Source: Dehalococcoidia bacterium (GTDB taxonomy: Bacteria; Chloroflexota; Dehalococcoidia; Lucifugimonadales; Lucifugimonadaceae). From it: a DNA stretch of 64,000 bases. Every line of letters begins with the position of its first letter. The first letter of the stretch is position 1. A program made the translations under genes and the position numbers. This document shows positions 17,889 to 25,787 of the stretch, piece after piece. The notes beneath the pieces are model-generated. The model was not told the origin of the DNA. It did not search any database and saw only the letters and a list, made by a program, of their open reading frames with translations. The stretch covers positions 1-64,000 of the forward strand of contig JAAZYI010000014.1 of the NCBI GenBank assembly GCA_014239735.1. The letters are read 5' to 3'.

Positions 17889-18818
17889 TTATATCCTATA
17901 AAAAATTATCAAAGAAGATATCGCAACCCATGATATGAAATTTAAAATTAATAATTTATTTCTAAAAATTATTATTTCAGGCTGATCCCCTTGATCATTT
18001 TTTAATGATAAATATTTATAATATCTCATGCCAAAAATAACAAATGGCAATGTAAATAATAGCGAATAGTCTGACGGAGTATTAGCTTTCAAGGAAGGAA
18101 ATAAGTTGGAAGATATACAATAAAATAAATATGAGAAGTAAGTTAAAAGCTCAGAAGCAATAATTAATAAATTCAATTGAGAAAGGCTGTATTTTTCAAT
18201 CACATCTCTTTTAAGATAACTAGATTTTATCTCTGATAGTCTTTTTATGAGTAGTACAAATAAGGCTCCAAAACCCGTACAAAGTAATAGCCATACAGGA
18301 ATATTAACTGCAGAATTATAGAACTGAGAGCTAGTAATTATTGTTACCCCGCTTAATGCTCTTAGCATATATCCTACTGATACGATTAAAACATCAATTA
18401 AGAATAATTTTTTTAACAATATGCAATATAAAATCATCAAAGTATTGTATGAAAGTATGCATAGAAAAAAATTGGTGTTTAACTGAATTCCTAAAACCAA
18501 TGAGACAGTTAATAAAATTAAAGAAAGAGCAATAATTATCCTATTGGAAATTTTCCCCGCGACAATTGGCCTGAGAGCTTTTTTAGGATGATCAATATCC
18601 TTCCTTTTGTCTAAAGAATCATTAATTATGTATATAAACCATGATGAAAAAGCAAAACTTGCAATTCCTATAATTGATTCTAATAATAATGTTGTTTTTG
18701 CATTTACTGTCTCTCCCCACCAATAATTTAATGATAGGAAAATGGGCACTAGGATTAATAAATTCTTAGTTTGCTGCTTTATTCTGGAAGTTTTGAGTAT
18801 ATCTAAAAATAATTTCAC
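17889..18818 (-). CDS. UbiA-family prenyltransferase, decaprenyl-phosphate phosphoribosyltransferase-like
   Basis: The 309 residues form about eight or nine hydrophobic helices. The first Asp-rich loop reads YIINDSLDKRKDIDHPKKAL followed by RPIVAGKIS, the form found in decaprenyl-phosphate 5-phosphoribosyltransferases (polyprenyl phosphate plus PRPP), which start arabinose donor synthesis. The second loop contains NDQGDQPEIIIF, also as in that subfamily. I infer a lipid-linked pentose donor for a surface polymer, but other UbiA substrates are possible. The gene is 38 bases upstream of the phosphatase on the same strand. Confidence 0.8.
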   Translation of the reverse strand: MKLFLDILKTSRIKQQTKNLLILVPIFLSLNYWWGETVNAKTTLLLESIIGIASFAFSSWFIYIINDSLDKRKDIDHPKKALRPIVAGKISNRIIIALSLILLTVSLVLGIQLNTNFFLCILSYNTLMILYCILLKKLFLIDVLIVSVGYMLRALSGVTIITSSQFYNSAVNIPVWLLLCTGFGALFVLLIKRLSEIKSSYLKRDVIEKYSLSQLNLLIIASELLTYFSYLFYCISSNLFPSLKANTPSDYSLLFTLPFVIFGMRYYKYLSLKNDQGDQPEIIIFRNKLLILNFISWVAISSLIIFYRI

Positions 18819-18912
18819 ATTATTAAATTATCAGATCATATACAAAATCACATAAATTGATGCCTAAATTTATTCAATCCCTTAATAAGAATCTTTATAA
18901 TTACTACTTAAT

Positions 18913-19113
18913 ATGATTAAGATAAGCAAAGTTATTTGTTTTTTATGCAAAGACATTAAATTAGTCCAAAATACAGATTGGAAGAGTTGTGTTGCGCATG
19001 GAAAAGAGCATGGAATTAATGTAAAAGATTTTAAAATTTCCTCTCTAAACAATAAGCAAGGGATTTCACTAAAACTTCCTGATGGTAATGTCTGGGCTGT
19101 AGTAGGAACCTAA
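18913..19113 (+). CDS. Small protein of unknown function
   Basis: A 66-residue open frame with a Cys pair near the N-terminus (ICFLCKDI), a third Cys (KSCVAHG), and a mixed strand-rich C-terminus ending PDGNVWAVVGT. It stands alone between divergent and convergent neighbours, with no clear ribosome-binding site. Composition looks protein-like rather than random, but I cannot assign a family. It could be a small zinc-binding protein; that is a guess. Confidence 0.45.
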   Translation: MIKISKVICFLCKDIKLVQNTDWKSCVAHGKEHGINVKDFKISSLNNKQGISLKLPDGNVWAVVGT

Positions 19114-19131
19114 AGCTACTTAACTATATAG

Positions 19132-20004
19132 TTAATCATCATGCTCATCATGCTCATCATGGTCGTCATGCCAATCATGCTCATCATGCTCATCATGGTC
19201 GTCATGCCCATCATGCTCATCATGGTCGTCATGCCCATGATCATGCCCAACATCAATATACTGATGAGCCACAGAAGAAATTGTGCCTCCAAATACTAGA
19301 CCCACAATTAAAAATAAAGTTTGAAGTCCATACCTTGTCTTTTCAGACGAATGAATTGTTGGAACAATGTCACTCAAAGCTATGTAAATAAAGAATCCGG
19401 CAATAGCTCCATATATATGACCTAGTTGAAGACCTGAAGATTCACCAATAGTAAAAGATAAAATTGCCCCTATTAATAAAGTAAATGAAGAGACAATATT
19501 TCTTAATATGGTCTGTTTAACACTAAAACCACTTCTTAATTGCACTCCAAACTCGCCAACTTCCAGAGGAACATCATGGGCAATTAGTGCAACTGTTGCA
19601 ACAAGTCCTGTGGCAGGGCTAACTAAAAATGCTGCTCCAAGTGCAATTCCATCTACAAAGTTATGAAAAACGTCTCCAACAATAAATAACCAGCCTTGAG
19701 TAGGGTTTTTTCTTTCAACAAGATCTTCTTCATGGTGATGATGGAATCCAGTAAAACCTTTTTCAATAAGAAAAAATACAACTATGGAGACTAGGGTAGC
19801 ATTTAATATTGATGCTCCCCCAATCATTATTCCTTCAGGAATAAGGTCTCTTAATGCTGCAACTAGTAAAACACCAGCAGCAAATGGTGTTCCATATTTT
19901 ACCAGGATATTAGCCAGAGATGTTTTTATTAAGAGCAATAATGCGACTGACAAAGAAAGCAATCCACACGCTGTGGCCGCAATTATGACTAAAATTAAAT
20001 CCAT
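19132..20004 (-). CDS. ZIP-family metal transporter with histidine-rich tail
   Basis: ZIP proteins bring Zn(II) or other divalent metals into the cytoplasm. The 290 residues contain about eight hydrophobic helices. TM4 carries HNFVDGIALG and TM5 carries HDVPLEVGEFG, the paired metal-binding motifs. A histidine cluster (HHHHEED) sits in the loop after TM3. The last 40 or so residues are almost only His, Asp, Glu and Gly (GHDHGHDDHDEHDGHDDHDE and more), a probable metal-buffering tail outside the membrane. A palindromic Fur/Zur-type box lies 23 bases upstream of the start, and the divergent gene encodes a Fur-family regulator. Confidence 0.92.
   Translation of the reverse strand: MDLILVIIAATACGLLSLSVALLLLIKTSLANILVKYGTPFAAGVLLVAALRDLIPEGIMIGGASILNATLVSIVVFFLIEKGFTGFHHHHEEDLVERKNPTQGWLFIVGDVFHNFVDGIALGAAFLVSPATGLVATVALIAHDVPLEVGEFGVQLRSGFSVKQTILRNIVSSFTLLIGAILSFTIGESSGLQLGHIYGAIAGFFIYIALSDIVPTIHSSEKTRYGLQTLFLIVGLVFGGTISSVAHQYIDVGHDHGHDDHDEHDGHDDHDEHDEHDWHDDHDEHDEHDD
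19139..19243 (-). repeat. Imperfect tandem repeats encoding the His/Asp-rich tail
   Basis: Short units built from CATCATG(C/G)TC are repeated, with the segment GGTCGTCATGCC recurring at 19161, 19197 and 19224 (spacing 36 then 27 bases). They encode HDDHDEHDEHDW-like repeats at the ZIP C-terminus. Such repeats expand and contract by slippage, so tail length may vary between strains. Confidence 0.8.
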
Positions 20005-20026
20005 TAAATACTCCTGTTATATTATT

Positions 20027-20041
20027 TGAGAATGATTCTCA
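20027..20041. promoter_or_regulatory. Fur/Zur-type operator between zip and fur-family gene
   Basis: TGAGAATGATTCTCA is a perfect 7-1-7 palindrome of the form bound by Fur and Zur proteins. It lies 23 bases upstream of the ZIP start and 57 bases upstream of the regulator start. The position suggests metal-dependent repression of the transporter and autoregulation of the regulator. Confidence 0.8.
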
Positions 20042-20097
20042 TTCCTGAATTATATTTGAAATTTTTATTATGTCAACCTAAAAGGTATAATTATAAA

Positions 20098-20550
20098 ATG
20101 CAAAAAAATAAGAAAAGGCAAATAAAAAAAAGTAGGCAAATATTGCTCGATAATAATATTCCTATAACAAAGCCAAGAATGCTTGTCTTAGGAATTTTGT
20201 TAAAAAACGAAGGCCCATTAAAAGTTGAAGATATTATAAAACTATCCAGAGGAAAGCTCGCAGTATCATCAATGTATAGAATTATAAATAACTTAAAAAA
20301 TTTAAACTTAATTAATGAATTCCAAACACTAGAAAATACAAAGATGATTGAGCTTGCTGATGTTAAAGATGAACATCATCATCATATTTTTTGTGAATCA
20401 TGTGGCGCAGTATATGACTTTGAAGTTGATAGCCATATAGAAAAAGAATTAGAAAAAGAAATAATAAAAATAAAATCCAAATACGATATTATTGTAAAGT
20501 CTCATTCTTTGGAACTTTTAGGTTTATGCAAAACTTGCAGAGATAAATAA
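20098..20550 (+). CDS. Fur-family metalloregulator (Zur/Fur)
   Basis: This is a 150-residue winged-helix repressor. I start it at the ATG at 20098 (MQKNKKRQIKK) because the longer frame from 20026 would be translated out of the operator palindrome. The DNA-binding domain includes ITKPRMLVLGILL and AVSSMYRIINNLKNLNLI. The metal and dimerisation half has HHHHIFCESCGAVYDF and a C-terminal LGLCKTC, giving the two CxxC pairs of a structural zinc site. The neighbouring ZIP transporter makes Zur the best guess, but Fur or Mur specificity cannot be excluded from sequence. Confidence 0.9.
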   Translation: MQKNKKRQIKKSRQILLDNNIPITKPRMLVLGILLKNEGPLKVEDIIKLSRGKLAVSSMYRIINNLKNLNLINEFQTLENTKMIELADVKDEHHHHIFCESCGAVYDFEVDSHIEKELEKEIIKIKSKYDIIVKSHSLELLGLCKTCRDK

Positions 20551-20716
20551 TCAATTTTTGATAATTATGAATCCTAATTCTAGATCAAATTATAATAATT
20601 TTGTAACACAAATTTAACTATTTTCAATTGACTATGAGCGGGGGGTGTGAGATCGTAATCGATGTCTGATTAAAAATGTTTTAGGCAGCTAAGACGATAT
20701 ATTGGAGTAAGCAAAA

Positions 20717-21685
20717 ATGTTAATGAAACATTTTTTTGAACACAAATTTTTTAGGCTACTGATCGCTCTATTTGTATTAAGCTCAATTAGTATTATTGGA
20801 TGCTCCAGTAATACTGAAGTAGATGGGAATGACAACAAGCTAAGCGGAATGATTGAAATTGATGGATCTAGTACTGTGTTCCCAATTACTCAAGCGGTCG
20901 CGGAAGAGTTCATTGCTATACACCCTGATATGAGAATTCCTGTGGGAGTATCTGGAACAGGCGGAGGTTTTAAAAGATTTACTGCTGGTGAAACTGCAAT
21001 TTCAGATGCCTCAAGATCAATCAAAGATGAAGAAAAGGATGCTGCTAAAGAGAATGGCATCTCTTATACAGAACTTATAGTCGCATATGACGGCATCTCA
21101 GTAATAGTTCATCCTGATAATGATTGGGCTGAATGCTTAACTGTTGATCAATTAAATAAAATCTGGAATCCTGACAACCCGGCCAAGAACTGGAATGAAA
21201 TAGATTCTTCATTTCCTGACGCTAAGTTAAGCCTTTATGGACCAGGTACCGACTCTGGAACATTCGACTACTTTACCGATGTAATCAATGGAGATGAAGG
21301 TGTAAGTAGAGCTGATTATGTTGCAAGTGAAGACGACAATGTGCTTGTAATGGGTGTATCTGGAGATAAAAACTCTTTTGGTTACTTTGGATACGCTTAC
21401 TACCTTGAAAACAAAGACAAACTCAAAGTCGTTAAAATTGATGGAGGAGAAGGATGTGTAGAACCAAGCATGGATGCAATTGCAGATGGTTCTTATGCTC
21501 CCCTATCTAGGCCAGTATTCATATATGTAAATAATGACCAATATAACTCTATGCTGGAACTTAGATCTTTCATAGAATTCTACCTTACTGAAGGAGCTCA
21601 GTATGTAAGTGAAGTGGGGTACATCCCGATTGGGGATAATAACTATACTAAAGAGCTTGAAAAAATAAAGACTAATGAAGAATAA
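20717..21685 (+). CDS. pstS: Phosphate-binding lipoprotein PstS
   Basis: This is the periplasmic or surface substrate-binding protein for high-affinity phosphate import. The 322 residues start with a lipoprotein signal (SIIGCSS) and contain the phosphate-binding loops [29 protein letters not shown] and [12 protein letters not shown]. The ATG at 20717 has GGAG nine bases upstream. No pstC, pstA or pstB follows: the next 180 bases contain only a ten-codon frame and then a convergent lipoprotein gene. The permease must be encoded elsewhere. Confidence 0.93.
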   Translation: MLMKHFFEHKFFRLLIALFVLSSISIIGCSSNTEVDGNDNKLSGMIEIDGSSTVFPITQAVAEEFIAIHPDMRIPVGVSGTGGGFKRFTAGETAISDASRSIKDEEKDAAKENGISYTELIVAYDGISVIVHPDNDWAECLTVDQLNKIWNPDNPAKNWNEIDSSFPDAKLSLYGPGTDSGTFDYFTDVINGDEGVSRADYVASEDDNVLVMGVSGDKNSFGYFGYAYYLENKDKLKVVKIDGGEGCVEPSMDAIADGSYAPLSRPVFIYVNNDQYNSMLELRSFIEFYLTEGAQYVSEVGYIPIGDNNYTKELEKIKTNEE

Positions 21686-21866
21686 ACCATGTCTACAAAG
21701 GAAATTTTTAAACTGACCTAAAACATGGATTTATAGGATCAATGACTGCACTTTGGATAAAAAACTCAAAAATAACTAATAGATAGCCGAAATAATGTTA
21801 ATTTAAATAGTTTGGGGTGTGCTCAAAGTAAGGAAGAAAGGTAGATGTGATTGATTCTTGTGATAT

Positions 21867-22400
21867 TTAGTTAGACAATTGATCGATAAGATCCCAACAA
21901 ACCTGAAGGGCAATTTCTTCTGCGCCCTCACAGAGCATAACTACATTTGCAAAAATCGCATAATTTCCATATTTTGGAAAAGTTCCGCTCCTTCCTCCAC
22001 CTCCTGCACCAGGCCCACCAATTGTTCTTCTGTCCTTGATTCCTTCTTTCCAAGAAGACTTAGAGCTTTTTAATACGGCATCGTTTCCTGTTGCTTCTTC
22101 AGCTAACTTCTCTCCAAGATTTATAGCCTCTGAGTGGCTATTATAAATTCTTAGTTCATATTCTTTCCTGCTGAATGAATCAGGTCCCCAAAAACCAAAA
22201 ACTGCATCGGTTGCACCATCCAAATCAGCAACATCATATTCTCTATATTTCTTAAAACCTAAATTGTAAAAATCATCTATTGAAAAAATATTTTGGCTGT
22301 TAGTAACAACTTCTAAAACCTTTTTATTATTACCGCTGTTCTCGGAACATGAGAAAAAAAGTAAAGCAAAACTAATAGTTACTAACATGTATTTATACAT
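21867..22400 (-). CDS. Small lipoprotein, member of a four-gene paralogous family
   Basis: About 177 residues from the ATG at 22400 (an upstream in-frame start at 22436 spoils the signal peptide). The signal is MYKYMLVTISFALLFFSCSE, with the lipidated Cys at SFFC-type position FFSC. The mature part follows a pattern shared with proteins at 25136, 49298 and 50403: IFSIDDFYNLGFKKYREYDV, then AVFGFWGP, YELRIYNSHSEA, SSWKEGIKDRR, a Gly-rich loop, PKYGNYAIFANVVMLCEG and a final Cys. Function unknown. It lies 80 bases from the tRNA-Arg. Confidence 0.75.
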   Translation of the reverse strand: MYKYMLVTISFALLFFSCSENSGNNKKVLEVVTNSQNIFSIDDFYNLGFKKYREYDVADLDGATDAVFGFWGPDSFSRKEYELRIYNSHSEAINLGEKLAEEATGNDAVLKSSKSSWKEGIKDRRTIGGPGAGGGGRSGTFPKYGNYAIFANVVMLCEGAEEIALQVCWDLIDQLSN

Positions 22401-22480
22401 GAAAAATATTTTAGGTAAAATAATTATATTCAGCAAATATCATAAATTGAAATAACTTTGATATCCTTTTCAAATCAAAT

Positions 22481-22555
22481 GCGCTTGTAGCTCAACGGAT
22501 AGAGCGTAGCCCTGCGAAGGCTGATATTCGGGTTCAAGTCCCGACAAGCGTTCCA
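22481..22555 (+). tRNA. tRNA-Arg (anticodon GCG)
   Basis: A 75-base cloverleaf with acceptor GCGCTTG/CAAGCGT (a terminal G-U pair), D stem GCTC/GAGC, anticodon stem TAGCC/GGCTG with loop CTGCGAA, T stem TCGGG/CCCGA with loop TTCAAGT, and encoded CCA. The D-loop A20 (GGATAGAGC) is an arginine identity element. Most bacteria read CGN with an ACG (inosine) tRNA, so a GCG anticodon is unusual. A second copy of the 3' half lies at 25006-25049. Confidence 0.9.
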
Positions 22556-22634
22556 AACTTAACCTTTAGTGGACGATAGTGGATACCTATGGTCAATGCT
22601 ATAAAGTTAAAAAAAAAGTTAAAAAAGTTAAAAA

Positions 22635-22679
22635 AGAGGATTATCGGTAGTGATCTCCAATATCTACTGGTGATCCTCT
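22635..22679 (+). other. 45-base RNA-like hairpin in the gap 22556-22907
   Basis: Sixteen bases (22635-22650) pair with 22664-22679 around a 13-base loop. As plus-strand RNA all 16 positions pair, three of them through G-U wobbles; on the minus strand those three become A-C mismatches. Upstream is a run of AAAGTT and AAAAA tracts, so on the minus strand a weaker hairpin would be followed by T runs and could end the S9 peptidase message. Either a small structured RNA or a terminator is possible. Confidence 0.45.
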
Positions 22680-22747
22680 AACTATATTTTACCAACCATG
22701 ATGACAGCAGGATATTAATTTAAGGTGATCAGTCATATAATTTATGA

Positions 22748-22894
22748 ATGGCTGATAAAGTATCTAAAAATATTGAAGGTGATATTCCTTATCCTATTAA
22801 ATTCGAGGAGATCGGAAAGATTCCAGATCAACTATTAAAAATCCTCAACAATGTATTAGCAAGTAACCAGATGCCTAATAAAAAAGGGATTTGA
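22748..22894 (+). CDS. Possible 48-residue small protein
   Basis: The frame encodes MADKVSKNIEGDIPYPIKFE continuing to DQLLKILNNVLASNQMPNKK. The composition is balanced and the C-terminal half could form an amphipathic helix. No clear ribosome-binding site precedes the ATG. It sits between the tRNA-Arg and the S9 peptidase, inside the proposed integrated segment, in otherwise gene-free DNA. It may be a fragment of an older gene. Confidence 0.3.
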   Translation: MADKVSKNIEGDIPYPIKFEEIGKIPDQLLKILNNVLASNQMPNKKGI

Positions 22895-22907
22895 ATACTA
22901 AAAAATA

Positions 22908-24848
22908 TCAACACAGATGTTCTTTAAAAAATTTTATAGTTCTAGTCCAATAATCTATCACAAAATCTGGTTTTCCTTGATTCAGCATCTGATGATTCTG
23001 GTCAGGGTATCTCACAAATTGAACATTTTTATTTAACCTTTTCAATGCAACAAAATATTGTTCAGCTTGCTCAATAGGACATCTATAATCTAGTTCACCG
23101 CATAAAATCAATGCAGGTGTTTTCACATTTTCCACATAAGAAATAGGAGAATTAAATAAATATTTTTCAACATTAAAAGTCCTTATTCCTCCCCATTGTT
23201 CTTCTCCAAATTTAATTCCTATATCTGAAGTTCCAGACATTGAATTCAAGTTTATACATGGGGCACTAACTACAGCAGCTTTGAATCTATTTGAATGTCC
23301 AATAATCCAAGATGACATAAATCCACCATAGCTGTGACCATATAAACCTAATCTATTAGGATCAATAAAATTAAATTTTGAAAGTTCATCAGTAGAATCT
23401 AAAATATCTAAATAATCTTCTCCACCCCAATCTGTTAATACTTCGTTCAAAAAATCATACCCATAAGAAGAAGATCCCCTGGGATTTACAGCAAGCACAA
23501 TAAAATTATTTGATGTAAAAAGTTCCTGACTAATAGAAATTTGATCTTCAAATCTTCCATGAGGACCACCATGAATATCAATAATCACAGGATACTTTTT
23601 GTTTTTATCAATATCATTGGGTAAAAATATTCTTGATTCAATTTGATAACTTGATCTATTTATCTCAAATTTTTCCATTCTAGAAACTTTAATTTTTTGG
23701 AATAAGTCTTCATTGGAATCATATAAAAGTTCATAATTACTAGAACTTCTATCATATTGACAAATGCTTTCATGATGATTCCTTGAATTTTCAACAAAGA
23801 AAACTTTTTCACTAGAATTTCCGTAAGCTACCTGATTTATCCTAGATTCTTTTCCGTACAAAACTTTTAATTTACTATTTTTCAAACTTATATCAGCTAT
23901 AAAAGATACACCTTTAGATGTATAAGAAAGTGTAATATGAGAAAATAAATTCAAATTTGGCTGTGAGTTAAAAGCTACTTGATTTATATTCAAATCAATT
24001 TTTTCTTCATTTTTTAAATTTATTGAAAATAAGGAAGATATTCTTTTATCGGAGTATTTGTTGTTATCTGAACCAAATACTATCAACTTAGAATCATCTT
24101 CTGTCCAAATTAAAGAAAATAAACCACCAAAATTTTGGTCTATTTTTAAGATTTTCCTTGAATCAATATTAAAAATTTCTATACTCTGAGTCCAAGAAGT
24201 ATCTCTATCATCACTAGCATCAGTAATAAATGCTATCAACTTATCATCGTTCGAAAATACGGGATTTAAATGGTCACATTCAGAATTTGGTACAGAAATA
24301 ATAGATTTATCAAAAACATTAACAATTTCTATCTGATTAAATATATCACCTATCCAACCTAAAGTATCATGTCTATATCTTATTTTTTTAACAACTAGAG
24401 GTTTCAAATCAAGATTATTGAGATTTGAAACTCTAAAACTATACACTAACCTTGAAGAAGAATTGTCCCAATTAAACAATCCAGAATTATCTTCAGAAGA
24501 TTTTACAGATTTAAAATCTTCTGTTAATTGGAATTCATAATCTTTATTAAAATCTTTAATAAAAATAGAATTTATCTTGTTACCTTTAGTTTTTTCATTA
24601 GTTCGTATAAATGCTAAGAACTTTCCATCAGGAGAAATTTTCGGAATAGAATCATTAAATCCAGAAGTAACTTTTTCAATTTTTTTTGATATTAGATCAA
24701 TACTAAATATTTGAGAAAGCCTTTGATTAGTTTTTAGGTCTACTGAAGTTTGCTGAAAAAATATTTGATTATTTAATTCATCAAATGAAATCCATGGAAT
24801 TGTTTTTATTCCTTCAATATACTCTTTAACATTTTCCATGATAATCAT
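22908..24848 (-). CDS. S9-family prolyl oligopeptidase-like serine peptidase
   Basis: An N-terminal beta-propeller (residues 1 to about 390) precedes an alpha/beta-hydrolase domain, the dipeptidyl/acylaminoacyl peptidase layout; the total is 646 residues. The catalytic serine is in LYGHSYGGFMSSW near residue 505, the aspartate in LCGELDYRCPIEQA and the histidine in RYPDQNHQM. The oxyanion region DIHGGPHGRFEDQ is also present. No signal peptide is seen, so it probably trims peptides in the cytoplasm. The first ATG (24848) and a second (24839, MENVKEY) both lie in or next to a Fur-box-like sequence. The gene lies between tRNA-Arg and its displaced 3' half. Confidence 0.93.
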   Translation of the reverse strand: MIIMENVKEYIEGIKTIPWISFDELNNQIFFQQTSVDLKTNQRLSQIFSIDLISKKIEKVTSGFNDSIPKISPDGKFLAFIRTNEKTKGNKINSIFIKDFNKDYEFQLTEDFKSVKSSEDNSGLFNWDNSSSRLVYSFRVSNLNNLDLKPLVVKKIRYRHDTLGWIGDIFNQIEIVNVFDKSIISVPNSECDHLNPVFSNDDKLIAFITDASDDRDTSWTQSIEIFNIDSRKILKIDQNFGGLFSLIWTEDDSKLIVFGSDNNKYSDKRISSLFSINLKNEEKIDLNINQVAFNSQPNLNLFSHITLSYTSKGVSFIADISLKNSKLKVLYGKESRINQVAYGNSSEKVFFVENSRNHHESICQYDRSSSNYELLYDSNEDLFQKIKVSRMEKFEINRSSYQIESRIFLPNDIDKNKKYPVIIDIHGGPHGRFEDQISISQELFTSNNFIVLAVNPRGSSSYGYDFLNEVLTDWGGEDYLDILDSTDELSKFNFIDPNRLGLYGHSYGGFMSSWIIGHSNRFKAAVVSAPCINLNSMSGTSDIGIKFGEEQWGGIRTFNVEKYLFNSPISYVENVKTPALILCGELDYRCPIEQAEQYFVALKRLNKNVQFVRYPDQNHQMLNQGKPDFVIDYWTRTIKFFKEHLC

Positions 24849-24853
24849 TCTCG
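24839..24853. promoter_or_regulatory. Second Fur/Zur-box-like sequence at the S9 peptidase start
   Basis: Read on the minus strand this is CGAGAATGATTATCA, 13 of 15 identical to the palindrome at 20027 and also close to the classical Fur 7-1-7 consensus. It overlaps the two candidate start codons of the S9 peptidase. Repressor binding here would block initiation, but the coding overlap means chance resemblance must be allowed for. Confidence 0.4.
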
Positions 24854-25005
24854 TAAAGAGGGTTGCTTAACCATTCAGAATATTTTAGTTTTCTTTTAGC
24901 CATAAGCCCATTCTAAGGAATTTTGTTAAAAAAAATCACTGTTATTGCTTTTTATGATATTTGAGTATACGAATTTGAACCTAAATTCTTTTTAAGCAAC
25001 TCCCT

Positions 25006-25049
25006 CTGCGAAGGCTGAGATATGGGTTCAATTCCCATCAAGCGCTCCA
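25006..25049 (+). pseudogene. Displaced 3' half of a tRNA-Arg (attachment-site remnant)
   Basis: These 44 bases align without gaps to bases 22512-22555 of the tRNA-Arg (37 of 44 identical), beginning exactly in the anticodon loop with CTGCGAAGGCTGA and ending with CCA. The T stem differs by two compensatory pairs (ATGGG/CCCAT), and the acceptor end CAAGCGC would pair perfectly with the GCGCTTG 5' strand of the intact gene. There is no 5' half. The rest of 24849-25135 shows nothing else I can support. Confidence 0.8.
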
Positions 25050-25135
25050 AAGCTTTCAACCTAAAACAGGTAAATGCAAAGTAATGCATAACTCTGCATT
25101 ATTAAAAACTTTGTTAAAAATGTAAAAAAGGGTGA

Positions 25136-25768
25136 TTAAGGAAGCTTTAGTGTAGATTCTTCTAAGAATTTTATAATTGCTTCTGAGTCATCTCCTGGCA
25201 TAGGTTCACCTAATATAATCAGATTTCCATAAGTGATAAATGCTAAATAAATAGGTTCTCTTCTTGGGCAATTTTGAAGGCCTGATCTATCATATGGGTT
25301 TAGATAAACTTCTTTTTCAAACAATTTTGATTTGTTTATTATCAGCACATCCTCAAATCCTAAAGAATTTCTAACATTTAACTTAAGTCCTGAAGCTACT
25401 TGTCCACTAGTAGCAGCTCTATCTCCTCTGCACATAGTTCTCTCTACTTTTGGACCGAAGGCATAATTTTTTTCTATGACTTCTATTTTTTCAGTCTGTT
25501 CCAAACCTGCAGTTTCTCCTGATGTATTAGCCAAATCGACTGTAGGATATCGAAGTATAGCGACCTCTCTGCCTTTGAAAAATCCCCATTTTGAATCTGT
25601 TGCTTCAGGAAATTCTGTATCAAAATCCTTCTTCAGCTTGAAGCCTGCACTAGCAATGTCTTGCATAGAATAGACTTTATTAGATGAAACTAATCTATCT
25701 GTGCATCCTAAGATAACCAAGGAAGAAATGAGTACGAATGTAATATATTTTTTAGTCATAATTGTCAT
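25136..25768 (-). CDS. Lipoprotein, divergent member of the four-gene paralogous family
   Basis: The 210-residue protein has a lipoprotein signal (VLISSLVILGCTD). Its N-terminal mature part matches the family at 21867, 49298 and 50403: VYSMQDIASAGFKLKKDFDT, then SKWGFFKGREVAILRY. The rest is different and longer, with Cys residues in ERTMCRGDRAA and LQNCPRREP, but it ends in the same kind of strand (ITYGNLIILGEP). Function unknown. The start at 25768 has AGG upstream; 25759 is an alternative. It is divergent from the crotonase gene with a 19-base gap. Confidence 0.7.
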   Translation of the reverse strand: MTIMTKKYITFVLISSLVILGCTDRLVSSNKVYSMQDIASAGFKLKKDFDTEFPEATDSKWGFFKGREVAILRYPTVDLANTSGETAGLEQTEKIEVIEKNYAFGPKVERTMCRGDRAATSGQVASGLKLNVRNSLGFEDVLIINKSKLFEKEVYLNPYDRSGLQNCPRREPIYLAFITYGNLIILGEPMPGDDSEAIIKFLEESTLKLP

Positions 25769-25787
25769 TTTAGCCTATATTTATCAG

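Noticed and set aside
19120-19135. Perfect 16-base palindrome TTAACTATATAGTTAA between convergent genes
   Set aside because: It is short, wholly AT-rich apart from two C/G pairs, overlaps the ZIP stop codon and has no T run, so chance is likely.
20026-20097. Longer N-terminus for the Fur-family regulator
   Set aside because: That start would lie inside the operator palindrome, and the added residues do not resemble a Fur N-terminus.
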